Shown here: piece after piece, positions 18,011-28,169 of the stretch | Layout of the letters: every line of letters starts with the position of its first letter | How positions within the stretch are numbered: the stretch's first letter is position 1 | Assembly (NCBI RefSeq): GCF_947624825.1 | Contig: NZ_CANQLZ010000001.1 | Span: 1-64,000, forward strand | Reading direction: 5' to 3' | Length of the DNA stretch: 64,000 nucleotides | Origin: an uncultured Acinetobacter sp. | GTDB taxonomy: Bacteria; Pseudomonadota; Gammaproteobacteria; Pseudomonadales; Moraxellaceae | Notes under the pieces: model-generated | Told to the model about the DNA's origin: nothing | Seen by the model: only the letters and a program-made list of their open reading frames with translations | Database searches by the model: none | Program-made: the position numbers and the translations under genes

Positions 18011-20215
18011 TTAGTTTTGCGGATGCATGATTTTCCATGCACGGTGAATCTTTTGGTTACGCTTAAAGTCGGGACCAATGGTTTCATGTGAAATTTCTTC
18101 GACATCAAAGAACGCTAAAATTTCTTCGTCCATTTCAAAACCACGGTAGTTGTTTGAGAAGTACAAGGTACCTTCCGTAGTTAGGCGGTTCATGGCACGT
18201 TTAAGTAACGACAAATGGTCACGTTGCACGTCAAAGGTACCGTGGAATTTCTTCGAGTTTGAGAAGGTTGGTGGGTCAATAAAGATCAAGTCATATTGTT
18301 CATGACCTTCTTTGAGCCACTCAAAGCAATCTGATGAGAAGAACATATGTTGTTCATCTGCATGATCGACAGTTAAGCCGTTGAGTACAAAGTTCTCTTT
18401 TGACCAATTTAAGTAAGTATTGGATAAATCGACACTTGTAGTACTCGCAGCACCACCTAAAGCGGCATGTAAGCTTGCTGTAGAGGTATAGCTATACAGA
18501 TTTAAGAAGTGTTTGCCTTTAGCTTCTTTGGCAATACGTAAACGCATTTGACGGTGATCAAGGAACAAACCGGTATCTAAATAATCCGTTAGGTTGACCA
18601 AGACTTTGGCTTTGCCTTCTTGCACAATAAAACGCTTTGAAGCAGTACTTTGTTTGGTGTACTGATTTTTACCTTCTTGGCGAGCACGGGTTTTAATAAA
18701 GATCGCATCACGACCTAAACCAGTGACTGCACGAATCGCTTGTAAGCCTAAGTTAAAACGCTTTTTGGCTTTTTCAGGATCAATAGTTTTAGGTGGTGCG
18801 TATTCTTGCACATGTAAACGATCGCCATATAAGTCAATCGCCACGTTAAAGTCAGGTAAATCGGCATCATATAAACGTAAGCAATACACGCCTTCTTTAA
18901 CCGCCCATTTCTTTAAAGTTTGCATGTTTTTGGTTAAACGGTTAGCAAATTCAACAGCACCTTCAATCGGTTCAAACTGTTGTGGCTGCCACTCGGCTAA
19001 AAACGGCACCATTGCGTTGCCCGGTTTAATTTTGCCTGAACGAATGTAAATCGGTAATTTACCGTTCATTAAACGTAAGGTTTGTGGCTCATTAAATGCC
19101 AAAACGTCGGCTTGTTCAATTTGTGATGCAATCACAGCCGCGGTTTGATTTGGGAAGTTCTTTTGTAACAGCGCTGATAAACCTAAATACAAGGCGCGGT
19201 TGGAGGCTTTTTCACCTAGACGCTCACCATACGGTGGGTTAGTGACCACAAAGGCACGTTTAGCTTCAGCTTTAAAATCAGGCCAATCGGCTAAAGTACG
19301 TTCTTCAATTTGGATTTGATCAAGCAAAGCTTCAAAGCCTGCCGCAGCAATGTTTTTCTTGGTGGCTTTTACAGCTTCCCAGTCGGCATCAAAGGCATAA
19401 ATTTTTGGTAGTTCTTTGGCAAGACCCGCCTGATGACGTTCAGCCGCTTCAGCTTTAATGCTCATCCACAGTTCATGGTCATGACCATTCCAACCATTAA
19501 AACCAAAACGACGCACTAAACCTGGGGCACGGTCAGTCAAGATAAATAATGATTCAATAATAAAGGTACCCGAACCACACATTGGGTCGAGTAAAATTTC
19601 AGGCTGCACGCCAGCTAAATCAGCTTTATGCAAAATTGCAGCAGCTAAGTTTTCTTTAATCGGCGCATCGGTCATGTAATGACGGTAGCCACGTTTATGC
19701 AATGAATCACCAGATAAATCTAAGCAGTAAGTGTGCTCAGTTTTACCTGCCAAAATATACATGGTGATTTCAGGTGCTTTGGTATCAATACTTGGACGTT
19801 TACCTACCGCTTCCATAAAAGAATCGACGACACCATCTTTGGCACGTAAAGTGGCAAATTGGGTATTTACCTTAATTTCACGTTCGGTGTGTAAACGAAT
19901 GGCAAAGGTGCTTTGTGGTGCAAAAATCAGTGACCAATCAAAAGCCATTGCGCCTTCATATAACTCTTCAGCAACATCACGCGCATCATGAGTAAATTCG
20001 ATGTCATGGGTATGAATCGGTAACAATACACGTGAAGCAAGGCGCGACCACATACAAATGCGATAGGCATGTTCGAGTGTGCCTTGGAAAATTAAACGAC
20101 CCGGTAAACGCTCAATCTTTTGAATCCCTAGATTTTCGAGTTCTTCTTGAAGTAGGACTTCAAGTCCATCTGCACAGGTGACCCAATACGTAGAAAGACG
20201 GGGTTTCGAATTCAT
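18011..20215 (-). CDS. rlmL: Bifunctional 23S rRNA methyltransferase RlmKL (m2G2445 and m7G2069)
   Basis: Two fused SAM-dependent methyltransferases that modify 23S rRNA. The N-terminal part has the THUMP domain (about residues 45-155) and the RlmL catalytic core with DPMCGSGTFIIESL and the N6/N2-methylase motif TNPPYGERLG. The C-terminal part is the RlmK Rossmann domain with LNLYSYTSTASLHAALGGA and IDPPTFSNSKK. The start MNSKPRLSTYWVTCADG at 20215 follows GGA eight bases upstream; the longer frame to 20233 has no support. About 734 residues, as expected for the fused gammaproteobacterial form. Confidence 0.94.
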   Translation of the reverse strand: MNSKPRLSTYWVTCADGLEVLLQEELENLGIQKIERLPGRLIFQGTLEHAYRICMWSRLASRVLLPIHTHDIEFTHDARDVAEELYEGAMAFDWSLIFAPQSTFAIRLHTEREIKVNTQFATLRAKDGVVDSFMEAVGKRPSIDTKAPEITMYILAGKTEHTYCLDLSGDSLHKRGYRHYMTDAPIKENLAAAILHKADLAGVQPEILLDPMCGSGTFIIESLFILTDRAPGLVRRFGFNGWNGHDHELWMSIKAEAAERHQAGLAKELPKIYAFDADWEAVKATKKNIAAAGFEALLDQIQIEERTLADWPDFKAEAKRAFVVTNPPYGERLGEKASNRALYLGLSALLQKNFPNQTAAVIASQIEQADVLAFNEPQTLRLMNGKLPIYIRSGKIKPGNAMVPFLAEWQPQQFEPIEGAVEFANRLTKNMQTLKKWAVKEGVYCLRLYDADLPDFNVAIDLYGDRLHVQEYAPPKTIDPEKAKKRFNLGLQAIRAVTGLGRDAIFIKTRARQEGKNQYTKQSTASKRFIVQEGKAKVLVNLTDYLDTGLFLDHRQMRLRIAKEAKGKHFLNLYSYTSTASLHAALGGAASTTSVDLSNTYLNWSKENFVLNGLTVDHADEQHMFFSSDCFEWLKEGHEQYDLIFIDPPTFSNSKKFHGTFDVQRDHLSLLKRAMNRLTTEGTLYFSNNYRGFEMDEEILAFFDVEEISHETIGPDFKRNQKIHRAWKIMHPQN

Positions 20216-20560
20216 GTAAATTTCCAAAAGCAATAACGCAATTTGCTATTTTAGCGTATTTTCATGGCTTTGGGTGACAGAGCTTTGCCTTTGTTTACAC
20301 GCTTTTGTAGATTTGAGTAAATTTGCTCATCAGGCACAGACAACACCGCAAAGTGCATAAATCAAAAAGCCGAGCACGCTACAGGGCAAAAGCCAAGGAG
20401 AATAAAATTTCGTTTAAATTATCTAATTGAATTATCAGCTAAGAGTTTGCTTTTTGATTTTATGTGCCAAGCTGATTTTTGTACGAATGGTGCTGCGCGC
20501 CTGTGCCCAAATCTATGAATCTCTGTATAATGCATCAACTTAACCGCTAAGGAATCTCTC
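20216..20560. other. Divergent intergenic region rlmKL-pyrB
   Basis: About 345 bases between divergent genes. A TATAAT hexamer at 20526-20531 is a plausible pyrB -10 element, but I see no good -35 match 17-18 bases upstream. AAGGA before the pyrB ATG is its ribosome site. No hairpin-T attenuator or reading frame is convincing. Confidence 0.5.
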
Positions 20561-21577
20561 ATGCACTTTGCTGCATTACACACCCCGAGCCAGATTCAAC
20601 TCAATAAATACGGCAATTTAAAACATTTTTTGACCATTGATGGTCTTTCAAAAGAAACACTCACCAAAATTTTAGACACCGCACAATCTTTTTTTAATGA
20701 CCAAAATCAATTGATCACCAACAATATGTTGGAAGGTCGTACGGTCATGAACTTATTTTTTGAAAACTCAACCCGTACTCGTACCACCTTTGAAGCTGCG
20801 GCAAAACGTTTGTCGGCCAATGTATTAAATATTGATATTGCCCGTTCAAGTACCTCAAAAGGCGAAACGCTACGCGATACGCTTTGGAACTTAGAAGCCA
20901 TGGCCACCGATATTTTTGTGGTGCGTCATTCATCTTCAGGCGCAGCGCATTTTATTGCCAAAGATATTTGCCCCAATGTGGCGATTATTAACGCAGGTGA
21001 TGGTCGTCATGCGCATCCTACGCAAGCGATGTTGGATATGCTGACCATTCGCCGTGAAACCAAAAAGAATTTTGAAGATATGTCGATTGCTATTATTGGC
21101 GATATTAAACATTCACGCGTGGCACGTTCGGATGTTGCAGCATTACAAACCCTAGGCTGTAAAGATATTCGTGTGATTGCACCCAATACGTTGTTGCCGT
21201 ATGGCTTTGAAGAATATGGCCCTGAAGTGCGTTTATTTAACAACATGGAAGCCGGCATTCAAGATTGCGACGTGATTATCACTTTACGTATTCAAAATGA
21301 ACGTATTGATTCACCTGCATTGGCTTCACAAGCTGAGTTTTACCGCATGTATGGTTTAAACCAAGAACGTTTGGCTATGGCAAAACCTGATTGTATCGTG
21401 ATGCATCCGGGACCAATGAACCGTGGTGTTGAAATTGATTCAAGTGTTGCCGACGGTCCACAAGCAGTGATTTTAAATCAGGTCACCAACGGAATTGCGG
21501 TGCGTATGGCAGTGTTGGCACTTGCTATGCAAGGGCAACTAGAAGAACAAGGTTTAATTGAAGCGATTGCAGGTTAA
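20561..21577 (+). CDS. pyrB: Aspartate carbamoyltransferase catalytic subunit
   Basis: Condenses carbamoyl phosphate and aspartate in pyrimidine synthesis. The 338-residue protein has the carbamoyl-phosphate signature [13 protein letters not shown] (about residues 64-76), the HPTQAMLD motif and the aspartate-binding [13 protein letters not shown]. No pyrI regulatory gene follows. Instead a dihydroorotase-like gene starts ten bases downstream, which is the Pseudomonas-type ATCase arrangement. The N-terminus is extended relative to E. coli PyrB, also as in Pseudomonas. Confidence 0.95.
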   Translation: MHFAALHTPSQIQLNKYGNLKHFLTIDGLSKETLTKILDTAQSFFNDQNQLITNNMLEGRTVMNLFFENSTRTRTTFEAAAKRLSANVLNIDIARSSTSKGETLRDTLWNLEAMATDIFVVRHSSSGAAHFIAKDICPNVAIINAGDGRHAHPTQAMLDMLTIRRETKKNFEDMSIAIIGDIKHSRVARSDVAALQTLGCKDIRVIAPNTLLPYGFEEYGPEVRLFNNMEAGIQDCDVIITLRIQNERIDSPALASQAEFYRMYGLNQERLAMAKPDCIVMHPGPMNRGVEIDSSVADGPQAVILNQVTNGIAVRMAVLALAMQGQLEEQGLIEAIAG

Positions 21578-21587
21578 GGGATTGGTC

Positions 21588-22823
21588 ATGACTATTGTAA
21601 AAATTGAAAACGTACGCGTACTTGATCCGATTACTCAAACTGATTGCGTAGAAACCGTTTATATCCAAGACGGTAAACGTGTTGCAGCGGCAGACCATGT
21701 CGATGAAACTTTAGATGGTCAAGGTAAATGGCTGATGCCAACCATGGTCGATTTATGTGCACGTTTACGTGAACCAGGTCAGCAGCAACATGGTACTTTA
21801 AAATCTGAAGGGCGTGCTGCACGTGAAAATGGTATTTTGCATGTGTTTACCCCACCTGATTCTCAGCCGATTGTGCAAGACAATGGCGCGTTAATTCATG
21901 GTTTGGTTGAAAAAGCCATGCTCGATGGCGGTATCTATTTAGAAGTCATTGGTGCTCAAACCCAAGGTCTTAAAGGTCAACAACCAGCCAATATGGCAGC
22001 CTTAAAAAAAGGTGGTTGTAGCGCCGTGACCAACGCCAATGCGGCTTTTGCTGATGATGACGTGGTGATTCGCACCCTTGAATATGCAGCCGGTTTAGAC
22101 ATGACAGTGGTGTTTTATGCCGAAGAGCCACAAATTGCTAAAGATGGCTGTGTGCATGAAGGCTTTACCGCATCACGCCAAGGTTTACCGACCATTCCTG
22201 CGATTGCTGAAACTGTCGCGATTGCCAAATACTTGATTATGGTTGAAGCCACTCAAGTGCGTGCGCATTTTGGTTTATTATCAAGTGGTGCATCTGTGGC
22301 ACTGATTCAAGCCGCCAAAGCCAAGGGTTTACCTGTAACGTGTGATGTGGCGATGCATCAATTGCATTTAACTGAGCATTTAATTGATGGTTTTAATGCG
22401 CTTGCACATGTGCGTCCGCCATTACGCTCAGAACAAGACAAACAACTGCTGCGTCAAGGTTTAAAAGACGGTGTAATTGACGCCATTTGTACCCATCACG
22501 AGCCACTCAGTGGTTCGGCAAAATTAGCCCCGTTTGCAGAAACCCAATCGGGTATCACCGCTTTTGATACATTTGTGGCACTGGGTGTGCAATTGGTAGA
22601 TGAAGGCTTATTGTCAGCATTAGAATGGGTAGAAAAAGTGACCCTTGCACCGGCAACTGTGGCGCATATGCAAGCGCGTTGGCAACAACAAGCCGGTTTA
22701 GTGTTGCTAGACCCATCACATACGTGGAGCCTCACTAAAGACACTATTTTGTCTCAAGGCAAAAACACGCCATTACTGGGTCAACAACTCACAGGTAAAG
22801 TGCTACGTACCTTTGTTGCTTAA
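21588..22823 (+). CDS. pyrC': Dihydroorotase-like protein lacking metal ligands (PyrC', ATCase partner)
   Basis: Amidohydrolase-fold protein of 411 residues, homologous to dihydroorotase. The normal zinc motif DxHxHxRxPG is replaced by DLCARLREPG (about residues 52-61), so both histidines are lost and catalysis is not expected. In Pseudomonas such inactive dihydroorotases are required to assemble the PyrB dodecamer (established for that genus); the same role is inferred here. MTIVKIENVRVLD at 21588 is the start, with AAGGG in the 3' end of pyrB as ribosome site. The true dihydroorotase must be encoded elsewhere. Confidence 0.88.
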   Translation: MTIVKIENVRVLDPITQTDCVETVYIQDGKRVAAADHVDETLDGQGKWLMPTMVDLCARLREPGQQQHGTLKSEGRAARENGILHVFTPPDSQPIVQDNGALIHGLVEKAMLDGGIYLEVIGAQTQGLKGQQPANMAALKKGGCSAVTNANAAFADDDVVIRTLEYAAGLDMTVVFYAEEPQIAKDGCVHEGFTASRQGLPTIPAIAETVAIAKYLIMVEATQVRAHFGLLSSGASVALIQAAKAKGLPVTCDVAMHQLHLTEHLIDGFNALAHVRPPLRSEQDKQLLRQGLKDGVIDAICTHHEPLSGSAKLAPFAETQSGITAFDTFVALGVQLVDEGLLSALEWVEKVTLAPATVAHMQARWQQQAGLVLLDPSHTWSLTKDTILSQGKNTPLLGQQLTGKVLRTFVA

Positions 22824-22839
22824 GTTTCATGTCAAAACA

Positions 22840-22864
22840 AGTCAGCTACGGCTGGCTTTTTTTA
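22840..22864 (+). terminator. Intrinsic terminator of pyrB-pyrC'
   Basis: AGTCAGC/GCTGGCT (one G-U pair) with a TACG loop, followed by T7. Confidence 0.8.
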
Positions 22865-23005
22865 TGCCTGCACTCCGTGAATTTTTTCTTCGCTTATATT
22901 TTATACAATTATTTACATCATCTTAAAAAAGCCGCTTTACACTGATAAAAGTAACTTCGATTACAAAGTAAGAATAATCACAATAAAATACAATGAGGTT
23001 TTGTT

Positions 23006-24505
23006 ATGACATTTGATATTGTAGATGTACTTAAGCAAAAAGTGTCTGCACAGATACTTGCAGATGAAAAAGATTATGTCGTAGAAAAGAGTCAAGCTTT
23101 GGCTGGTTTTTATCCCATTTTATTGGCATTACTACAAGCCAAGCCGGATTTGATTCAAAGTTTACAAAATCAACTTAATCCAAGGATCGATGATCTGTTT
23201 AACGGTAATCAGAGCTTAAAACAGCAAATGCTGCAACATTTAAGCCCCACCATTCCGATTGACCAAACTGAAAAAACCTTAGGTCGTGCTATTGCGCCAA
23301 GCTTAACGGTTTTAGAGCATGAGGCAGGTTCTAGCAACCCTGATACCATTGCCCATTTTTTGAGTAGCAAATTAGCCACTATTCAAGCGCATTTACCCAC
23401 ATGGGCTGTGCCAATTTTGGCAGCGTTGGGGGTGAATCATGCCCAAGCGCAACCTGTGCAGCATCATCCGGTTGAACCTGTTAAAGAGGAGAAAAAATCG
23501 GGCTTTTTATTGCCATTGATTGCCTTTTTAATTTTGGCTGGTTTATTGGCATTTTTATTTAAAGCCTGTAATAGCCAAAAAACCGAACCTGTTGTGGCCA
23601 CAAGCAATCAAACGGCCACCGAGTCGGCACGTTTTCAGCTCAATACCGGTGCAACAGGCGATTTAGTCACCTGTCAGATTTATCTCAATCAGCCAAAATA
23701 TATGCAGCTTTTACAAAATGAAGTGAAGCAAATCTTTAACCACAATAACGGTTGTGGTGCCGATGGCAATGCCATGTATGGCACTGAATTTATGGATCAA
23801 GATTTAATTCCAAGCGTACTAAAGCAGATCAAAGGCGTGCCCAACACCAATATAGATTGGCAGGGTAATCAACTGACGATTCAATCTGCCAATCCAATAG
23901 ATGCACAAAATCTTGCATATAAGATCAAACCATTACTTAAAAATATCAGCGTCATGGTAGCGCCTGCTGTGGCGGCAGTGGCAACGGATGCCAACGCCGT
24001 GCCGGCAAGCACAGCAGCTGAGGTCGATCGCGCGGTAAATGACAGTATTAGCCAAGCCGGTCAAGCACTCTCCAATATTGATCGTAATAATGTGACTGCA
24101 TTAGATATCGCCACAGCATTAAATCTGCAAATTATTAATTTTGCTTCGGCATCAAGTGTGATTCCTCAGAGCAATAAATTGATTTTAGATCAAGCCGCAG
24201 ATTTAGTGAAAGGTGCGCCACACGTGGTGTTAAATGTGGAAGGGCATACCGACAGCACAGGCAATGCAGCAGCCAATAAAACCTTGTCCTTACAACGCGC
24301 TCAAGCTGTGGTCACATATTTAGTTGCCCAAGGCGTGAACCCAAATCAGTTAAAAGCGCTAGGTTTTGGTCAAGAACAGCCAATTGCTGATAATGCCACC
24401 GAATCAGGTAAATTTAGAAACCGTCGTATTGAGTTTGAAGTGGTCAATACCGAAACAGGTACAGTACGTAAAGTGGATGAACAAGGGGTAAATAAACAGC
24501 CTTAA
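23006..24505 (+). CDS. OmpA-family protein with cytoplasmic N-terminal domain and one membrane span
   Basis: The 499-residue protein has a helical N-terminal region (1-150) of unknown type, then a Pro/Lys-rich linker, a single transmembrane segment (about 166-186, FLLPLIAFLILAGLLAFL) and a periplasmic part. The C-terminal OmpA domain (about 375-485) contains NVEGHTDSTGN and RRIEFEV, which bind peptidoglycan diaminopimelate. A BON-like stretch may precede it (about 280-315). There is no signal peptide, so the topology is inner-membrane-anchored rather than an outer-membrane barrel. It may link the inner membrane to the cell wall (inference). GAGG precedes the ATG by eight bases and a terminator follows. 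Confidence 0.8.
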   Translation: MTFDIVDVLKQKVSAQILADEKDYVVEKSQALAGFYPILLALLQAKPDLIQSLQNQLNPRIDDLFNGNQSLKQQMLQHLSPTIPIDQTEKTLGRAIAPSLTVLEHEAGSSNPDTIAHFLSSKLATIQAHLPTWAVPILAALGVNHAQAQPVQHHPVEPVKEEKKSGFLLPLIAFLILAGLLAFLFKACNSQKTEPVVATSNQTATESARFQLNTGATGDLVTCQIYLNQPKYMQLLQNEVKQIFNHNNGCGADGNAMYGTEFMDQDLIPSVLKQIKGVPNTNIDWQGNQLTIQSANPIDAQNLAYKIKPLLKNISVMVAPAVAAVATDANAVPASTAAEVDRAVNDSISQAGQALSNIDRNNVTALDIATALNLQIINFASASSVIPQSNKLILDQAADLVKGAPHVVLNVEGHTDSTGNAAANKTLSLQRAQAVVTYLVAQGVNPNQLKALGFGQEQPIADNATESGKFRNRRIEFEVVNTETGTVRKVDEQGVNKQP

Positions 24506-24519
24506 CTCAAACAAACCCA

Positions 24520-24547
24520 AAAGGACGAATTGCTTCGTCCTTTTTTT
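24520..24547 (+). terminator. Intrinsic terminator after the OmpA-like gene
   Basis: AAAGGACGAA/TTCGTCCTTT around TTGC, followed by further T. Confidence 0.85.
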
Positions 24548-24578
24548 ATTGGCATGCTGTGGGCAAAATTAAAGATAG

Positions 24579-25367
24579 ATGGCTGGTATGAAGATTAGTT
24601 TTATTGGTGCGGGACGTGTTGCTCATCATTTAGCCAAGGCTTTAAGTGCACAGCATCAAATTGTGGATGTGTATAGTCGCAGTGGTACAGCAGCGCAGGC
24701 ACTCGCCGACCAAGTTGCAGCACGTGCGGTGAGCTCTGCACAGGATTTAAATCCTGAAATTGATATTGCGATTATTGCAGTGAGTGATCAGGCGATTGAA
24801 AGTGTAGTGCGTGATATTGGTGTGTACCTGCCTAAAGTTTGTTTGGTGCATACTTCAGGTAGTACGGCGATGCAGGTATTAAGCGCAGTGCATGATCGGG
24901 TTGGGGTGTTTTATCCTTTGCAAACTTTTAGCTTTGAAAGTGTGATTGATTGGAGCAACACCCCACTTTTAATTGAAGCCAAAGATCCAGAGGATGAAAA
25001 GCAATTGCTGCAATTGGCACAACAGATGAGCCAACGTGTCTATGCCTATAGTTCTGAGCAACGTTTAAGTTTGCATTTGGCAGCCGTGTTTGCTTGTAAT
25101 TTTAGCAATTATTGTTTTGATATGGCCCAACAAATTGTAGATGCCAAACAAGTAGATTTTAGTTTGTTGCATCCTTTGGTGTTGGAAACAGCTAAAAAAG
25201 CCACCCAACATCCACCGCATAGCGTACAAACAGGACCTGCAAAACGTGGAGATCAAAATATTTTAAATCTACATCAAACCCTATTAAATGATGCAGCGCG
25301 TCAAGATTTACAACAGGTATATGCTTTACTCAGTCAACAGATTCAACAACGTGAACAGTATGCATAA
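24579..25367 (+). CDS. Rossmann-fold NAD(P)-binding protein with DUF2520 domain
   Basis: About 260 residues. The N-terminus MKISFIGAGRVAHHLAKAL is a dinucleotide-binding fold (GxGxxA). The segment VHTSGSTAMQVLS and the C-terminal helical part with FACNFSNYCFD match the DUF2520 family, which resembles 6-phosphogluconate dehydrogenase/ketopantoate reductase proteins of unknown substrate. A second in-frame ATG at 24588 (MKISF) may be the real start, since homology begins there. It is followed by a bidirectional terminator and a tRNA on the other strand. Confidence 0.8.
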   Translation: MAGMKISFIGAGRVAHHLAKALSAQHQIVDVYSRSGTAAQALADQVAARAVSSAQDLNPEIDIAIIAVSDQAIESVVRDIGVYLPKVCLVHTSGSTAMQVLSAVHDRVGVFYPLQTFSFESVIDWSNTPLLIEAKDPEDEKQLLQLAQQMSQRVYAYSSEQRLSLHLAAVFACNFSNYCFDMAQQIVDAKQVDFSLLHPLVLETAKKATQHPPHSVQTGPAKRGDQNILNLHQTLLNDAARQDLQQVYALLSQQIQQREQYA

Positions 25368-25400
25368 AAAAATCCGAGATCAAAGATCTCGGATTTTTTG
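25368..25400. terminator. Bidirectional terminator between the DUF2520 gene and tRNA-Gly
   Basis: AATCCGAGATC/GATCTCGGATT with an AAA loop, A7 on the left and T6 on the right. It can end the plus-strand gene and, on the minus strand, the tRNA transcript. Confidence 0.85.
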
Positions 25401-25405
25401 TATTC

Positions 25406-25481
25406 TGGAGCGGGAAAGGAGACTCGAACTCCCGACCCCAACCTTGGCAAGGTTATGCTCTACCAACTGAGCTATTCCCGC
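25406..25481 (-). tRNA. tRNA-Gly (anticodon GCC)
   Basis: Read on the minus strand, the 76-base sequence begins GCGGGAATAGCTCAG and ends CCCGCTCCA. The acceptor stem GCGGGAA pairs with TTCCCGC, the D loop contains TTGGTAGAG, the anticodon arm AACCTTGCCAAGGTT presents GCC, and the T loop is TTCGAGT. The CCA end is encoded. The gene lies alone, downstream of cysS on the same strand. Confidence 0.97.
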
Positions 25482-25536
25482 AATGAGGTGAATTATAAGC
25501 AAAAAAATGAGCTTGTCAATACCTCAATGAAAAAAA

Positions 25537-26958
25537 TTAATCGGCACGGCGCCAAACTGTACCTTGACGGGTATCTTCAAGCACAATGCCTTGCTCAAGT
25601 AAGCTTTGACGAATTTCATCGGCACGCGCAAATTGTTTGGCTTTTTTGGCATCCACACGTTGTTGAATCAAATCTTCAATTTGTTCAGGGCTTAATGCTA
25701 AAGCGTCTTGACCAATATCTGATTTTAAGAATTCATCTACATCGTATTGAACAAGGGCTAAAATATCGGTGAGGTGGCGCAAAGTGGCATAATACACATG
25801 CGCTTGTTCAGCGTTTTGTTCTTTGACCGCCGTGTTTAAGGCTTTGTTAATTTCAAACAATACCGCAATCGCTTCTGAGGTATTAAAGTCATCACGCATG
25901 GCTGCATTAAAACGCTCAACTAAAGTTTCATCGGCAGTTGCGCGAACTTCGTTGCCATACACAGCTTGATACGCTTTAAATGAATGGTAAAAACGCGTGA
26001 GTGTGGTTTTGGCTTCTTTGAGTGCCACATCTGAGAAATTCACAGGGCTGCGATAGTGTGAAGACACAATAAAGTAACGAATCACTTCAGGATGAAACTT
26101 GTCCATCACATCACGAATGGTGAAGAAGTTGCCTAATGATTTAGACATTTTTTCGCCATCAACGTTAATAAAGCCGACATGCATCCAATAATTGACGTAT
26201 TGTTCGCCAGTTGCTGCTTCTGATTGGGCAATTTCATTTTCATGATGTGGGAAAGTCAAATCTGAACCGCCACCATGAATATCAAAGTGATTGCCTAAGC
26301 AGCAAGTGGACATGGCTGAACATTCAATATGCCAACCCGGACGACCATTGCCCCAAGGCGATGCCCAAGATGGTTCATTTTCTTTGGCATGTTTCCATAA
26401 TACAAAGTCAAAGGGATGTTTTTTCTCAACTTCAACATCTACACGCTCAGATGCACCTGCTTGCATATCTTCCAATTTACGACCAGATAAACGACCGTAT
26501 TTGGCAAATTTCTCTACTTGGAAATACACATCACCATTGTTTGATGGATAGGCTGTGCCATTTTCCACTAAAGTACCAATCATGTTTTGCATGTGCGGAA
26601 TAAAATCTGTGGCACGCGGTGCTTCATCAGGATGTAAACAGCCTAGATTTTGTGCGTCTTCATTCATGGCTTGAATAAAGCGGTCGGTGAGGGCTGTAAT
26701 TGACTCGCCATTTTCGTTGGCACGTTTAATGATTTTGTCGTCAATATCGGTAATATTGCGCACATATTTCACCTGCCAACCTTGACTACGTAAGAAGCGA
26801 ATAATGTAGTCAAATGCAACCATGACACGCGCATGTCCAATATGACAGTAGTCATACACGGTCATACCGCAAACGTACATGTCAATCTGACCCTCAACGC
26901 GAGGTACGAATTCTACTTTTTTGCGCTGCTCTGAGTTATAAAGAACAAATGGTTGCAT
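25537..26958 (-). CDS. cysS: Cysteine-tRNA ligase
   Basis: Class I synthetase that charges tRNA-Cys. The protein (473 residues) starts [17 protein letters not shown]. It shows the zinc cysteine in [10 protein letters not shown], the HIGH motif [31 protein letters not shown] and the KMSKS motif [10 protein letters not shown]. The C-terminal helical anticodon region is present. ATG 26958 is chosen as the start of homology; the extra eight residues of the longer frame are unlikely. tRNA-Gly follows on the same strand about 55 bases downstream. Confidence 0.97.
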   Translation of the reverse strand: MQPFVLYNSEQRKKVEFVPRVEGQIDMYVCGMTVYDYCHIGHARVMVAFDYIIRFLRSQGWQVKYVRNITDIDDKIIKRANENGESITALTDRFIQAMNEDAQNLGCLHPDEAPRATDFIPHMQNMIGTLVENGTAYPSNNGDVYFQVEKFAKYGRLSGRKLEDMQAGASERVDVEVEKKHPFDFVLWKHAKENEPSWASPWGNGRPGWHIECSAMSTCCLGNHFDIHGGGSDLTFPHHENEIAQSEAATGEQYVNYWMHVGFINVDGEKMSKSLGNFFTIRDVMDKFHPEVIRYFIVSSHYRSPVNFSDVALKEAKTTLTRFYHSFKAYQAVYGNEVRATADETLVERFNAAMRDDFNTSEAIAVLFEINKALNTAVKEQNAEQAHVYYATLRHLTDILALVQYDVDEFLKSDIGQDALALSPEQIEDLIQQRVDAKKAKQFARADEIRQSLLEQGIVLEDTRQGTVWRRAD

Positions 26959-27158
26959 GGCTGTTTCAATAAAAATTAACAAAAAGATGTGCTAATCATA
27001 ACGTAACGCCCATGTTTAACAAAGTTTTCCACGTTATGTTTGCTAAATGCGGTACGGATATGGCAAAAAGGCCGCGATTTTGAAAAAGCCATTTGCATAG
27101 ATATGCTAAAATTTGCGAAAATTCATTTTTGCTGATCCTCCTTAAGACACGTAATAGC

Positions 27159-28166
27159 GTGAAGGTTAAGACATTGAATCCACCGAATATCCCCAATCTT
27201 GTCGATTTTGAAAAAGTCGCCTTAGAAACCTTAAAAATTGAAGAACAAGCACTGCAAGTGTTAGCCACGCAGATTGATGCGCGTTTTAGCCGTGCTTGCG
27301 AGATTATTTTGCAATGCCAAGGTCGTCTAGTCATTACAGGGATGGGTAAGTCGGGACATATTGGTCGCAAAATGGCAGCCACTTTTGCTTCAACTGGTAC
27401 ACCCTCATTCTTTATGCATCCCGGTGAAGCGGGGCATGGTGATTTAGGCATGCTCATGCGCGGTGATGTATTAATTGCGATTTCCAATTCTGGCAAAAGC
27501 GATGAAATTATGATGCTGATGCCTTTAATTAAACATTTACAAGTGCCTTTAATCACCATTAGTGGTGATGCATCAGGTCCAATGCCGCAAAATGCTGACG
27601 TTGCACTGACTTTAGGTAATATTACAGAAGCGTGTCCTTTAGGTTTAGCACCTACATCAAGTACCACAGCCACATTGGCTTTAGGTGATGCTTTGGCGGT
27701 GGCTTTACTTGATGCGCGTGGTTTTACCGCAGATGATTTTGCTCGTTCGCATCCGGCAGGGGCATTGGGTAAGCGTTTATTGTTACAAGTCAAACATCTA
27801 ATGCATACGGGTCAAGACTTGCCTAAAGTTGCACCTCATACACCCATGAACCAAGTATTGTACGAAATTTCCAATAAGCGTTTGGGTCTTACCACCATTG
27901 TGGATGAAAATGACACTTTATTAGGTATTTTCACCGATGGCGATTTACGTCGCTTAATTGATAAACAACAAGGCTTTGATGTGAGCTTGGCGGTGTCTGA
28001 GGTGATGACGGCACAGCCCTCAACGATTGACGCTGAGGCACGTGCAGTAGAGGCTTTAGCACGATTACGTGATAAAAAAATCAACCAATTTGTGGTGGTT
28101 GATGCAGCCAATAAAGTCATTGGTGTGGTCAGTATGCATGATCTAATTCAAGCTGGGGTAAATTAA
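27159..28166 (+). CDS. kdsD: Arabinose-5-phosphate isomerase KdsD
   Basis: Converts ribulose-5-phosphate to arabinose-5-phosphate, the first committed step of KDO synthesis for lipopolysaccharide. It has the SIS sugar-isomerase domain (about residues 30-190, with GMGKSGHIGRKMAATFASTGT and SNSGKSDEI) and two C-terminal CBS domains (about 210-330). The start is uncertain: GTG 27159 and TTG 27174 both give about 330-335 residues as in E. coli, and the TTG has the better placed AAGG. A longer frame reaches 27093. It is the first gene of the KDO/LPS cluster that runs to lptB. Confidence 0.92.
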   Translation: MKVKTLNPPNIPNLVDFEKVALETLKIEEQALQVLATQIDARFSRACEIILQCQGRLVITGMGKSGHIGRKMAATFASTGTPSFFMHPGEAGHGDLGMLMRGDVLIAISNSGKSDEIMMLMPLIKHLQVPLITISGDASGPMPQNADVALTLGNITEACPLGLAPTSSTTATLALGDALAVALLDARGFTADDFARSHPAGALGKRLLLQVKHLMHTGQDLPKVAPHTPMNQVLYEISNKRLGLTTIVDENDTLLGIFTDGDLRRLIDKQQGFDVSLAVSEVMTAQPSTIDAEARAVEALARLRDKKINQFVVVDAANKVIGVVSMHDLIQAGVN

Positions 28167-28169
28167 CAC

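Noticed and set aside
27093..27158. Longer N-terminus of KdsD starting at 27093
   Set aside because: The extra residues are not conserved in the family and there is no good ribosome site; family length supports a start at 27159 or 27174.
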